Assembly (NCBI RefSeq): GCF_003151255.1
Contig: NZ_CP029481.1
Location: 1,178,001-1,242,000 of the forward strand
Length of the DNA: 64,000 nt
Reading direction: 5' to 3'
Origin: Microvirga sp. 17 mud 1-3
GTDB lineage: Bacteria > Pseudomonadota > Alphaproteobacteria > Rhizobiales > Beijerinckiaceae
The position numbers and the translations under genes are program-made. A model generated the notes under the pieces. The model was given only the letters and a program-made list of their open reading frames with translations, made no database searches and had not been told where the DNA came from. The stretch's first letter is position 1, and each line of letters starts with the position of its first letter. Positions 8,778-17,483 of the stretch are shown here, piece by piece.

Positions 8778-9703
8778 TCCTCGAACCGGCGGGGGCGCGG
8801 ATGCGCCCCGCCCTGCCGCATGACGAGGGCGACCCAGCCCTCCAGGTCGTAGCGGCGGTCCAGGTACCAGCCCTGGGCCGCATAGGCCGACAGTACCCCC
8901 GGCACGTCTCGCCCCAGGAGGCCTGAGAGGATCAGGACTCCGTCAGGAGTCGCCACGCGGGTGAGGGAAGGGGCGAGCTGGCGCAAGGGTTTCGCCAGGA
9001 TATTGGCGAAGACCAGGTCGAAATGGCCGGGCCTGTCCGCCATCGCGTGCCGGACGCCCGGTCCCACATAAAGCTTCATCCAGGCCCCGATGCCGTTGAG
9101 CCGCGCATTCTCCCGGGCGACCCGCACGGCTTCGGGATCGATGTCCCCCGCCACCACCGGCTGCTTGAGGACCTTGGCGGCCGCGAAGGCCAGGATGCCC
9201 GTCCCCGTGCCGACGTCGAGGACACGACGGGGCTTACGCCGCTTCAGTTCATCCACGAAAGCCAGGAGGCAGCTCTTCGTCGTGCCATGATGGCCCGTGC
9301 CGAAGGCGAGTGCCGCCTCGATCTCGATGGAGAGGTCGTTCGTCCGGCGCTCGTCCCGGTCATGGGATCCATGGATCAGCAGACGGCCCGCCCGGACCGG
9401 CTTGAGCCCTTCGAGGGACGTCTTGACCCAGTCCTGTTGCTCCAGGGGCAGGAACACGCCCTTGTCGGCCTCGGCTCCGACGATGGGCCGGAGAAGGTCG
9501 CGGATGGCGGCCTCGTCCGGCTGACGGGCGAAATAGGCCTCGAGCAGCCAGGGGCCGTCCTCCTCCGCCTCGAAGGCGGCGACAGCCGTCTCGGCCGGGT
9601 CGAAAATCTCCCCGATCAGCTCCGTCATGGCACGGGCCGAGCGTCCATCGGTCGTGATGCGGAAGACATGGGTCGGGCGGTTGGGGTGAAGTCCTTCGAG
9701 CAT
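8753..9703 (-). CDS. prmA: Ribosomal protein L11 methyltransferase PrmA (or PrmA-like)
   Basis: A 316-residue SAM-dependent methyltransferase expected to trimethylate ribosomal protein L11. The N-terminal substrate domain precedes the Rossmann domain, which carries RRVLDVGTGTGILAFAAAK (SAM motif I), GDIDPEAVRVARENARLN (acidic loop) and the catalytic-type FDLVFANILAKPL, a PrmA signature. FGTGHHGTTKSCL upstream of motif I is also characteristic. Length is slightly above the 290-300 residues common in other bacteria. The 3' end overlaps a small convergent ORF. Confidence 0.9.
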   Translation of the reverse strand: MLEGLHPNRPTHVFRITTDGRSARAMTELIGEIFDPAETAVAAFEAEEDGPWLLEAYFARQPDEAAIRDLLRPIVGAEADKGVFLPLEQQDWVKTSLEGLKPVRAGRLLIHGSHDRDERRTNDLSIEIEAALAFGTGHHGTTKSCLLAFVDELKRRKPRRVLDVGTGTGILAFAAAKVLKQPVVAGDIDPEAVRVARENARLNGIGAWMKLYVGPGVRHAMADRPGHFDLVFANILAKPLRQLAPSLTRVATPDGVLILSGLLGRDVPGVLSAYAAQGWYLDRRYDLEGWVALVMRQGGAHPRPRRFEDYSLTTSG

Positions 9704-9892
9704 GGGGATCGCTTAGCGCATTTCGGGGAGGAGCGGGAGGAGGCATTCCGCGTGAAAATGCGGCAGGTCCGCCCGACCTGGGCGGACGGGGCGCCCGCGG
9801 GACCCGGAACCGGCCGAAAGCCGATCCGTTGTGCTCTGGTCCGGACCAGCTCGTTCGTCCGGATTCCCTCCCGGCCAAGACAGGAGCCCATC

Positions 9893-10768
9893 ATGCCAGG
9901 ACGTCTCTACGACAAGGTCGCGATCGTCACCGGGGCCGGCACCGGAATCGGCGAGGCCATCGCGTTGAAATTCGCTCGGGAAGGCGCCCGGCTCCTGCTG
10001 GTCGGCTTGCCGGACGATCCCGTGGACGACGTGGCGCGGCTCATCAACGGCGCGGGCGGCTTCGCGGAAGTTTATCTCGGCGACATTGCCGAGGAGCGTC
10101 ATGCGGAGGCCGCCGTCGAGGCCTGCATCAGCGCCTATGGCCGGCTCGATGTGCTCATTAACAACGCGGGTGTGTTCCTGGCCGTCGCCGAGACACAGGA
10201 TTACCCGATCGACAAGTTCGACGAGACCCTGCGCGCCAATGTGCGCTCCGTCTTCCTGATGACCAAGTTCGCCCTGCCGTATCTCCAGAAGTCCCACGGC
10301 AACATCGTCGCGACCGGCTCCGAGGCGGGCACGATCGGTCATCCGAAGAACGCCATGTATGGCGGCACGAAGGCCTTCATCCACTCCTTCATCCGCGGCA
10401 TCGCGGGCGAGCAGGCGGCCTACGGCGTGCGGGCCAACTGCGTCTGCCCCGGACCCATCGACACTGCCTGGACGCACAAATCCACCGGCCCCATGGACGC
10501 GGAGCTCGCCTCCATGGTCACCCAGGCGACCCCCATGGGGAGGCGCGGCACGCCCGAAGAGGTCGCGAACGTGTTCTGCTTCCTGGCCTCGGACGAGGCG
10601 AGCTACGTGACCGGCGCACTCTATGCGGTCGACGGTGGCATCACGATCTCGAAGGGCCCCATGGGCGCCAAGGCCTCGTCCTTCTTCAAGAAGCAGCCTG
10701 AGAGCAAGCTGCCGACCCGCCATTCCCATGACGGCCTGAAGAACAAGGATTACGAGACGATCACTTAG
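9893..10768 (+). CDS. Short-chain dehydrogenase/reductase (SDR)
   Basis: A 291-residue classical SDR of unknown substrate. The cofactor motif TGAGTGIGEA is at residues 13-22, NNAG follows the fourth strand, a Ser sits in the expected catalytic position (IVATGSEAG), and the catalytic Tyr and Lys are in MYGGTKAFIH. The C-terminal block CVCPGPIDTAW and the stretch FLASDEASYVTGALYAVDGG are typical. About 40 extra residues after the usual end form a basic tail. The ATG at 9893 has AGGAG eight bases upstream; a much longer open frame from 9023 is antisense to prmA and was rejected. It overlaps the convergent cfa-like gene by 8 bases. Confidence 0.88.
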   Translation: MPGRLYDKVAIVTGAGTGIGEAIALKFAREGARLLLVGLPDDPVDDVARLINGAGGFAEVYLGDIAEERHAEAAVEACISAYGRLDVLINNAGVFLAVAETQDYPIDKFDETLRANVRSVFLMTKFALPYLQKSHGNIVATGSEAGTIGHPKNAMYGGTKAFIHSFIRGIAGEQAAYGVRANCVCPGPIDTAWTHKSTGPMDAELASMVTQATPMGRRGTPEEVANVFCFLASDEASYVTGALYAVDGGITISKGPMGAKASSFFKKQPESKLPTRHSHDGLKNKDYETIT

Positions 10769-12041
10769 CCGGGACGGATTCGCTCCGGATCTCCGCCGGC
10801 TGCAGGATCTTCAGCCGCTCGGCCTCCTGCAGCCGATAGTGGCGCTGCAGGTCGGTGATGTAGTCGCGCACGATGGGCGCGGCGTCGCGCCGCCGGGCGA
10901 GCTGCATGTGGAACACGAGCTGGCTGCCCGTGAGGAACATGGACTCGGCGCTGATGAGATAGAACTCGAACATCCGGCAGAAGCGCTCGTCGTACATATC
11001 CCTGATCCTGTCCCGGTTGGCCTCGAAGCGCCGGTGCCAGTGGTTCAGGGTCTTGGCGTAGTGGAGACGCAGGAACTCGAGATCCGTCACCCACAGGCTG
11101 TTCTGCTCGACGACCGGAAACACCTCCGAGAGCGCGGGCGAATAGGCGCCCGGGAAGATGTATTTCCTGAGCCATGGGCTGGCCGTGCCGGGCGGGCTCA
11201 TCTTGCCGATGGAGTGCAGGACCATCAGCCCGTCGTCGTTAAGGAGCGCGTTGATCTTGGAGAAGAACTCGCCGTAATGATGAACGCCCACATGCTCGAA
11301 CATGCCGACCGAGACGATGCGGTCGAACCGGCCTTCGAGCTTGCGGTAATCGAGCATTTCGAAACGGACGCGGTGGGAGAGGCCCGCCTGCCGCGCCTTT
11401 TCGTTGGAGAGCGCGTGCTGCTCCTTCGAGAGCGTCACGCCCGTCACGTCCACGTCCTCCATGGCCGCAAGATAGAGCGCGAGGTCGCCCCAACCGCTGC
11501 CGATATCGAGGACCTTCAGACCTGGCTTGAGCTGGAGCTTGGAGGCGAGAAGGCGAAGCTTGTTGCGCTGCGCCTCCTCCAGGGTGTCGTCCTCATGGAC
11601 GAAATAGGCGCAGGAATACTGCATCCCCTCGTCGAGGAAGAGCCTGTAGAAATCGTTGCCGAGATCGTAGTGATGGGCGACGTGCTGCTCAGCCTTGCCC
11701 ACCGGGTTCGCCTGCTGGAACCGCTTCACGCCGCGTGAGATGCGCTTGAGGACGCTCTGCAGCGGATAGTTCGCAAGTGTCGAGCGGTTGAGGGAGAACA
11801 GCATCAGGAAGTCCCTGAGCGTGGACCCTTCCTCGAAGCTCATCCGCCCGTCCATGTAGGCCTCGCCCGCATGCAGCTCCGGATTGAGGAAGAGCTTGTG
11901 GTAGAGCGACCGGTCCGTGAGGCGCATGGTCACTCTCGGTTCCGGCGTCCCGATGAAGAGATGGGCCTTGCCGTCCGCATCGATCACCTTGAGCGTGCCG
12001 GTGCGGACGAATGCCTTCAGCATGTGGGAGAGAGGAAACAT
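10761..12041 (-). CDS. Cyclopropane-fatty-acyl-phospholipid synthase family methyltransferase
   Basis: A 426-residue SAM-dependent enzyme of the CFAS family, which methylenates unsaturated acyl chains of membrane phospholipids. The N-terminal lipid-binding domain includes HAGEAYMDGRMSFEEGS. The catalytic domain has VAHHYDLGNDFYRLFLDEGM, YSCAYFVHEDDTLEEAQRNK, the SAM motif VLDIGSGWGDLALYLA, and SVGMFEHVGVHHYGEFF. These are all canonical. Rhizobia and methylobacteria carry several paralogues, so the exact product (cyclopropane or a related modification) is not certain and I give no symbol. Confidence 0.9.
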   Translation of the reverse strand: MFPLSHMLKAFVRTGTLKVIDADGKAHLFIGTPEPRVTMRLTDRSLYHKLFLNPELHAGEAYMDGRMSFEEGSTLRDFLMLFSLNRSTLANYPLQSVLKRISRGVKRFQQANPVGKAEQHVAHHYDLGNDFYRLFLDEGMQYSCAYFVHEDDTLEEAQRNKLRLLASKLQLKPGLKVLDIGSGWGDLALYLAAMEDVDVTGVTLSKEQHALSNEKARQAGLSHRVRFEMLDYRKLEGRFDRIVSVGMFEHVGVHHYGEFFSKINALLNDDGLMVLHSIGKMSPPGTASPWLRKYIFPGAYSPALSEVFPVVEQNSLWVTDLEFLRLHYAKTLNHWHRRFEANRDRIRDMYDERFCRMFEFYLISAESMFLTGSQLVFHMQLARRRDAAPIVRDYITDLQRHYRLQEAERLKILQPAEIRSESVPAK

Positions 12042-12236
12042 GAGGGCCCCTTGCTCACAGTCTCAGCCGGGCCGGATGGTTCCACAGTTGCGACAGCGTG
12101 GCTAGAGGGCTGATCCCTTCCTTTCGGTCCCTAGTCATGAGCCGGAGAGTTCGGTTCTTGCAGCGCCGAGGTTCCGACGATGTGGGGGGCATGACAGGAA
12201 GTAACGTCGCGCGCCTGTGACATGGCGCGGCGGATT

Positions 12237-12340
12237 CCCCTCCCCCTTGTGGGGATGGCCAGGGTGGGGGTGTGGGCGCAGGACTCTCAGAATGTCGCGC
12301 TGCACCCCCACCTCCAACTCCTCCCCACAAGGGGGAGGAG
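12237..12340. repeat. Intergenic palindromic repeat, family A, copy 1
   Basis: About 104 bases with outer arms CTCCCCCTTGTGGGGA and TCCCCACAAGGGGGAGG, and inner arms AGGGTGGGGGTG and CACCCCCACCT, surrounding a short asymmetric core containing GCGCAGGACT. Two more copies lie at 31938 and 36431. Such REP-like elements are abundant in Hyphomicrobiales genomes. This copy lies between the starts and stops of two minus-strand genes, helicase and cfa-like. It fills most of the 366-base gap there. Confidence 0.85.
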
Positions 12341-12407
12341 AGCGGGGCGGCGCCTCCCGCGAACACCCGAGATCCGTTGAGCGGAAGACGGGTAGGCTAG
12401 CTTAAAG

Positions 12408-14798
12408 TTACCCCAGCGACTCTACGAAACTGTCGAGCACCATCTTCCGGCCGGCCTTGTCGAACTCCACCGTGAGCTTGTTGCCATCCACGGCCTCGAC
12501 GGTGCCCGGCCCGAACTTGGTGTGGAGCACCCTTCCGCCCACCGAGAAGCTGGAGCCGCCGGTGGATTTCGCCACGAGCTCACCCTCGATCATCATCGGC
12601 CCGCGCCGGTCGCCTGAGCGGCGGGCCGAATAGCCGCCGTCGTCAGCCGTGGAACGGTGGGCCTGTGCCCGCTGCCAGCCGGGGGTCTGGTAGCTGGAGC
12701 CCGAAAAAGGCGTCATCCGGTCGAAGCGGGAGCCGCCCCCGAAGCCGCCGCCATAGGAGAAGTTGGCGGGCGCCTCCATGATCTCCACGTCGGCCTCCGG
12801 CAGGTCGTCGATGAAGCGGCTCGGGACGGTCGAGTTCCAGAGGCCGTGGATCCGCCGGTTGGACGCGAAATAGATCTTGGCCCGGCGCCGGGCCCGGGTC
12901 AGTCCCACATGGGCGAGGCGGCGCTCTTCCTCCAGGCCAGCGCGGCCGCTCTCGTCGAGCGCCCGCTGGTTGGGGAACAGGCCTTCCTCCCAGCCGGGCA
13001 GGAACACGGTGTCGAATTCCAGGCCCTTCGCGGCATGGAGGGTCATCAGGCTCACGCGCTCGGTGGTGTCGGACTCGTTCGCCTCCATCACCAGCGAGAC
13101 GTGTTCCAGGAAGCTCTGCAGGTCCGGGAATTCCTCCATGGAGCGCACGAGCTCCTTGAGGTTCTCGAGCCGCCCCGCCGCATCCGCTGACTTGTCCTTC
13201 TGCCACATCTCCGTGTAGCCGGATTCCTCTAGCACGGTCTGGGCTACCTCGGACTGGGTCATGGTCTCGGAGAGCTTCGCCCAGCGCCCGAAGGAAATCA
13301 GCAGATCGCGCAGGGTCGCCCGCGGCTTCGGCTTCAGCTCGTCGGTCTCGACGATGAAGCGCGCCGCTTCGAGCAGCGGCACCCGCGCCGCGCGGGCATG
13401 GTTGTGCAGCACTTGGATCGTCGCATCTCCCAAGCCGCGCTTGGGCACGTTGACGATGCGCTCGAACGCGAGATCGTCCGCCGGCTGGTTGACGACCCGC
13501 AGATACGCCAGGGCGTCCCGGATTTCCGCCCGCTCGTAGAAGCGCGGACCGCCGATGACCCGGTAGGGCACGCCGAGGGTCACGAGCCGGTCTTCCAGCT
13601 CGCGCATCTGGGCCGATATGCGTACCAGAATGGCGATCTCCGACAGGGGATGGCGCTTGGCATGCAGCGCCTCGATCTCCTCGCCGATGAGGCGCGCCTC
13701 GTCCTCCGAGTCCCAGGCGCCCGTGATCGAGACCTTCTCGCCCGGCTCGTCCTCGGTCCGCAGCGTCTTGCCGAGGCGGCCCTGGTTCTTGGCGATCAGG
13801 CCCGAGGCGGCAGAGAGGATGTGCGCGGTCGAGCGGTAGTTCCGCTCCAGCCGGATCACGGTGGCGCCGGGAAAATCGTGGTCGAAGCGCAGGATGTTGT
13901 CCACCTCGGCACCGCGCCAGCCATAGATCGACTGGTCGTCGTCGCCCACGCAGCACAGGTTCTTGCGGGCCTGCGCCAGGAGGCGAAGCCAGAGATACTG
14001 GGCGACGTTGGTGTCCTGGTACTCGTCCACCAGCATGTAGCGGAAGCGGTTCTGGTATTGCTGGAGGATATCCGGATGCTCGCGCCAAAGGCGCAGGCAT
14101 TCCAGCAGCAGGTCGCCGAAATCGACAGCGTTGAGGGTCTTCAGGCGTTCCTGATAGGCCCGGTAGAGCTTTCCGCCCCGGCCGCTGGCAAAGGCGCCCG
14201 CCTCGCCGGCCGGCACCTGGTCGGGCCCGAGGCCCCGGTTCTTCCAGCCGTCGATGATGGAGGCGAGCTGCCGGGCAGGCCAGCGCTTCTCGTCGATGCC
14301 TTCCGCCTCGATCACCTGCTTCATCAGGCGCAGCTGGTCATCCGTGCCGAGAATCGTGAAGTCGGAGCGCAGATCCACGAGTTCCGCATGGCGGCGCAGG
14401 ATCTTGGTGCCGATGGAGTGGAAGGTGCCGAGCCACTGCATCCCCTCAGCCACCGGGCCGATGAGGGAGGCCACGCGCTCGCGCATCTCGCGGGCCGCCT
14501 TGTTGGTGAAGGTCACGGCGAGGATGTCGAAAGGCCGGGCCTTCCCGGTGGCGATGAGGTGGGCGATGCGGGTCGTGAGCACCCGGGTCTTGCCCGTGCC
14601 GGCGCCCGCCAGCACGAGAACGGGACCCTCGGTCGCCTCCACGGCGGCGCGCTGCTCCGGATTGAGGCCCGAGAGATAGGGCGATTGCGGGGTGACCGCC
14701 GCACGGGCGCGGGCGCTCAGGGAACCGGAAGCCGGCTCGAACGCGGCATCGCCCTGCGGTTCGGGTCTGGTGTCAGGCTGATTCATCGGGGCGACCAT
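12408..14798 (-). CDS. uvrD: ATP-dependent DNA helicase UvrD/PcrA (superfamily 1)
   Basis: A 796-residue SF1A helicase that unwinds DNA 3'-5' in excision and mismatch repair. Visible motifs in order are LNPEQRAAVEA (Q motif), GAGTGKTRVLTTRIAHLI (Walker A), VTFTNKAAREMRER, LVDEYQDTNVAQY (Walker B), VGDDDQSIYGWRGAEVDN, VISLERNYRST-like VIRLERNYRSTAHIL, and TLHAAKGLEFDTVFLPGWEE near the C-terminus. The end (VGGRVLHTKFGPGTVEAV) is the Tudor-like domain of PcrA/UvrD that contacts RNA polymerase in other species. An alternative start lies four codons downstream. Confidence 0.95.
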   Translation of the reverse strand: MVAPMNQPDTRPEPQGDAAFEPASGSLSARARAAVTPQSPYLSGLNPEQRAAVEATEGPVLVLAGAGTGKTRVLTTRIAHLIATGKARPFDILAVTFTNKAAREMRERVASLIGPVAEGMQWLGTFHSIGTKILRRHAELVDLRSDFTILGTDDQLRLMKQVIEAEGIDEKRWPARQLASIIDGWKNRGLGPDQVPAGEAGAFASGRGGKLYRAYQERLKTLNAVDFGDLLLECLRLWREHPDILQQYQNRFRYMLVDEYQDTNVAQYLWLRLLAQARKNLCCVGDDDQSIYGWRGAEVDNILRFDHDFPGATVIRLERNYRSTAHILSAASGLIAKNQGRLGKTLRTEDEPGEKVSITGAWDSEDEARLIGEEIEALHAKRHPLSEIAILVRISAQMRELEDRLVTLGVPYRVIGGPRFYERAEIRDALAYLRVVNQPADDLAFERIVNVPKRGLGDATIQVLHNHARAARVPLLEAARFIVETDELKPKPRATLRDLLISFGRWAKLSETMTQSEVAQTVLEESGYTEMWQKDKSADAAGRLENLKELVRSMEEFPDLQSFLEHVSLVMEANESDTTERVSLMTLHAAKGLEFDTVFLPGWEEGLFPNQRALDESGRAGLEEERRLAHVGLTRARRRAKIYFASNRRIHGLWNSTVPSRFIDDLPEADVEIMEAPANFSYGGGFGGGSRFDRMTPFSGSSYQTPGWQRAQAHRSTADDGGYSARRSGDRRGPMMIEGELVAKSTGGSSFSVGGRVLHTKFGPGTVEAVDGNKLTVEFDKAGRKMVLDSFVESLG

Positions 14799-14920
14799 GG
14801 ATCAAAAGGCGAACGGCGTCGAGCCCGGATTGGGCGCGATCCTGCCGCAGGCGGAACTTCGTTGTCGAGAAGGGCGTCAATCGCCATATGGGTATTGTCG
14901 GCCCCGAAAGGAATGGAACC

Positions 14921-15202
14921 ATGCGCAACGCGTCGAAGGCTTTCCTCTGCCTGGGTCTGGCTCTCTCCCTGGCTTCGCCTGCGGTCGCGCAGAACCGTCT
15001 GCCGCGCAAGAGCCCGGCGGAGCGGCGGGTGCAGGAGCTCAATCGGGATATGCAGCAGCAGCAGCGGCTTCAGCGCTTCGAGCAGCAGAACCAGTTCGAG
15101 ACGAACCAGCTCCGTCAGAGCATCGATCGGCAGAGGACCTTCAGCAATCCGACCCCGCCTGCCGGGATCAGAACCTGCCCGCCGGGCTCCGTGGGGTGCT
15201 GA
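14921..15202 (+). CDS. Small exported protein, Gln/Arg-rich
   Basis: A 93-residue protein with a clear signal peptide (MRNASKAFLCLGLALSLASP, cleavage likely after AVAQ). The mature part is charged and glutamine-rich (ELNRDMQQQQRLQRFEQQNQ) and probably forms one long helix, ending in a proline-rich tail with two cysteines (TCPPGSVGC) that could form a disulfide. AAAGGAATGG provides the ribosome site for the ATG at 14921. No family recognised. It is divergent from uvrD. Confidence 0.65.
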   Translation: MRNASKAFLCLGLALSLASPAVAQNRLPRKSPAERRVQELNRDMQQQQRLQRFEQQNQFETNQLRQSIDRQRTFSNPTPPAGIRTCPPGSVGC

Positions 15203-15256
15203 GCGCAGGGTAGCGCTGAGGCCGGCCTAAGGGTGGAAACAGCCGTCGGCGGCAGG

Positions 15257-15805
15257 TCAGTGGCAGGTGCCGGAGGCCAGCATCGGCTCGCGCAGGAAGG
15301 TGTCGGAGCGGCCGGGAATTCCCATGATACGGCCCAGGGCCTGGGGCCGGGCGAGGCGGGAATGGGTCGCCTTCATGATCGCCAGATTGGCCAGAATGTC
15401 GTCCGGGAAGGGCGTAACCTTGCGGGTTTCCATGTCCACGTGGAGGCTCAGGCCCTCGGATGTCGCCGACAGCCATCCCTCCGTCGCGTGGCGGAGTTCC
15501 ATGTAGAAATGAAGGCGCTTCTCGTCGAAATCGATAAGCTGGAGCGTGACCCGGGCCGTGTCCTTGGCCCGCAATTCGCGGCGGTAGAGGGTATGGGTCT
15601 CGGCGGCGAAGAACGAGGCGTTGCGCTCCTCGACGTAATCCTGCCCCAGGCCGACGAGGCTGAAAGCCTCCTCCACGGCCCGGTCGAACAGGACGTGGAA
15701 GTAAGCCATGTTCATGTGCCCGTTATAATCGATCCATGCCGGCTGGACCCGCATGGTCGAGGACACGAACGGAGCGAAGAAGAATACCGGCGCGCGCTCG
15801 TCCAT
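15257..15805 (-). CDS. Hotdog-fold thioesterase (4HBT family)
   Basis: A 182-residue acyl-CoA thioesterase-like protein. The hotdog signature WIDYNGHMNMAYFHVLFDRA contains the expected Asp/Asn-Gly-His active-site segment, and AETHTLYRRELRAKDTARVT and LHFYMELRHATEGWLSATSE give the central strands. The sequence resembles the thioesterases associated with carnitine and betaine metabolism, but that is a resemblance only. GGAGGAG lies 5' of the ATG. It is divergent from the FAD-linked dehydrogenase. Confidence 0.8.
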   Translation of the reverse strand: MDERAPVFFFAPFVSSTMRVQPAWIDYNGHMNMAYFHVLFDRAVEEAFSLVGLGQDYVEERNASFFAAETHTLYRRELRAKDTARVTLQLIDFDEKRLHFYMELRHATEGWLSATSEGLSLHVDMETRKVTPFPDDILANLAIMKATHSRLARPQALGRIMGIPGRSDTFLREPMLASGTCH

Positions 15806-15983
15806 GATCAGTCCGCTCCTCCGATCCCGAACATGCCCATATTCCCTCCTCGTTTCGTAACGCTAACACATTTCCCACGACGATCCAGTGGCTTGCGACG
15901 TATTTCTCACGCGGAGTGTCGCCTTTGCGACGGTTCTGATAGTCATGGGACGAGTCAGCATCGCAATCGGACCTGAAGCATCG

Positions 15984-17399
15984 ATGAACGCGCCCCACCC
16001 GTTCCTCCGTACGAAACCGGACCAAGCCGCCCTTGTTCCTCTGCTCGCCGAACTCACGGGCCGCCTCGGCGACCGGGTCGTTACCTCCGAGGCCGTGCGG
16101 CAGCAGCATGGCCATTCGCTGACCTGGGCTCCGAACCAGCCGCCGGACGCGGTGGTTTATCCGCAAACGACCGAGGAAGTCTCCGAGATCGTCAGGCTCT
16201 GCCTCCGATACAATGTCCCGCTCATTCCCTTCGGGGCGGGTACGTCCCTCGAGGGGCACATCAACGCGCCCTATGGGGGCGTGTGCATCGATATGAGCCT
16301 CATGAAGCGCATCATTGCGGTCCATGAAGAGGATCTCGACTGCGTGGTCGAGGCGGGCGTCACCCGCAAGGAGCTGAACGAGCACCTGCGGGACAAGGGG
16401 CTGTTCTTCCCCATCGATCCGGGTGCCGACGCCTCCATCGGCGGCATGGTGGCGACACGGGCCTCCGGCACCAACGCAGTCCGCTACGGCACCATGAAGG
16501 ACGCAGTCCTGTCTCTCACGGTGGTCATGCCGGACGGCGAGGTGGTCCGGACCGCGAGCCGGGCCAAGAAGAGCTCTGCCGGCTACGACCTGACGCGCTT
16601 CTTCGTCGGTTCGGAGGGCACCCTCGGAATCGTTACCGAGATCACCCTGAAGCTGCATGGTATCCCCGAGGCGATTTCCGCCGGGATCTGCCCATTTCCC
16701 GATGTGAAGTCCGCGTGCGATGCGGTCATCATGACGATCCAATCGGGCATCCCGATCGCCCGCATCGAACTTCTCGACGAGCTTCAGGTGAGGGCTGTCA
16801 ACGCCTATTCCAAGCTCACCCTGCCCGAGAGCCCGCTGCTTCTCCTCGAATTTCACGGCTCTACGGCCGGCGTGCAGGAGCAGGCGGAGCGTTTCGGCGA
16901 CATCGCGACCGAGTTCGGCGGCGGCCCGTTCGAATGGGCCACGAAGCCTGAGGAGCGCTCGCGCCTGTGGCAGGCCCGGCATGATTCCTATTGGGCGGCG
17001 CGGGGCCTGCGGCCGGGAGCGCAGTCGGTCGCGACCGATGTGTGCGTGCCGATCTCGCGCCTGGCGGAGTGCGTGGACGAGACCAAGCGCGACATCGCCG
17101 AGAGCGGGCTTATCGCCCCCATCGTCGGCCATGTGGGAGACGGCAATTTCCACGTCCAGCCGCTCGTCAACATGGACGACCCGGCTGAGATAGAGGCCTG
17201 CGAGGCTTTCGTGGACCGGCTCGTGCGGCGGGCGCTCGCCATGGAGGGCACCTGCACGGGCGAGCACGGGGTCGGCCAGAAGAAGATCAAATACCTCCAG
17301 ATCGAGCACGGACCCGCGGCGCTTGCTCTCATGCGTGCCTTGAAACAGGCGGTCGACCCGCACAACATATTGAATCCGGGAAAGATTGTTGCGTTTTGA
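15984..17399 (+). CDS. FAD-linked 2-hydroxyacid dehydrogenase (D-lactate dehydrogenase/GlcD type)
   Basis: A 471-residue flavoprotein of the vanillyl-alcohol-oxidase fold. The FAD-binding domain shows VVYPQTTEEVSEIVRLC, VPLIPFGAGTSLEGH, FFPIDPGADASIGGMVATRA and GSEGTLGIVTEITLKLHG. The C-terminal half has the substrate/metal cluster PIVGHVGDGNFHVQPLVNM and CTGEHGVGQKKIKYLQ, ending HNILNPGKIVAF. This layout is that of D-lactate dehydrogenase (cytochrome) and glycolate oxidase subunit GlcD; without a GlcE/GlcF partner a single-subunit D-lactate-type enzyme is more likely. The ATG at 15984 fits homologue lengths; in-frame starts at 15888 and 15945 exist. Confidence 0.88.
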   Translation: MNAPHPFLRTKPDQAALVPLLAELTGRLGDRVVTSEAVRQQHGHSLTWAPNQPPDAVVYPQTTEEVSEIVRLCLRYNVPLIPFGAGTSLEGHINAPYGGVCIDMSLMKRIIAVHEEDLDCVVEAGVTRKELNEHLRDKGLFFPIDPGADASIGGMVATRASGTNAVRYGTMKDAVLSLTVVMPDGEVVRTASRAKKSSAGYDLTRFFVGSEGTLGIVTEITLKLHGIPEAISAGICPFPDVKSACDAVIMTIQSGIPIARIELLDELQVRAVNAYSKLTLPESPLLLLEFHGSTAGVQEQAERFGDIATEFGGGPFEWATKPEERSRLWQARHDSYWAARGLRPGAQSVATDVCVPISRLAECVDETKRDIAESGLIAPIVGHVGDGNFHVQPLVNMDDPAEIEACEAFVDRLVRRALAMEGTCTGEHGVGQKKIKYLQIEHGPAALALMRALKQAVDPHNILNPGKIVAF

Positions 17400-17483
17400 C
17401 AGTGGATGGAAACCGCGATCCGCTCCCGCTGTTTGGGCCCTTGAGGTAAAGATCCTGCGACGAAACGGAGAAAAGGCCGCCTC

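Noticed and set aside
9023..9892. An N-terminal extension of the SDR gene by 290 codons
   Set aside because: It lies antisense to prmA. The Rossmann motif and a ribosome site place the start at 9893.
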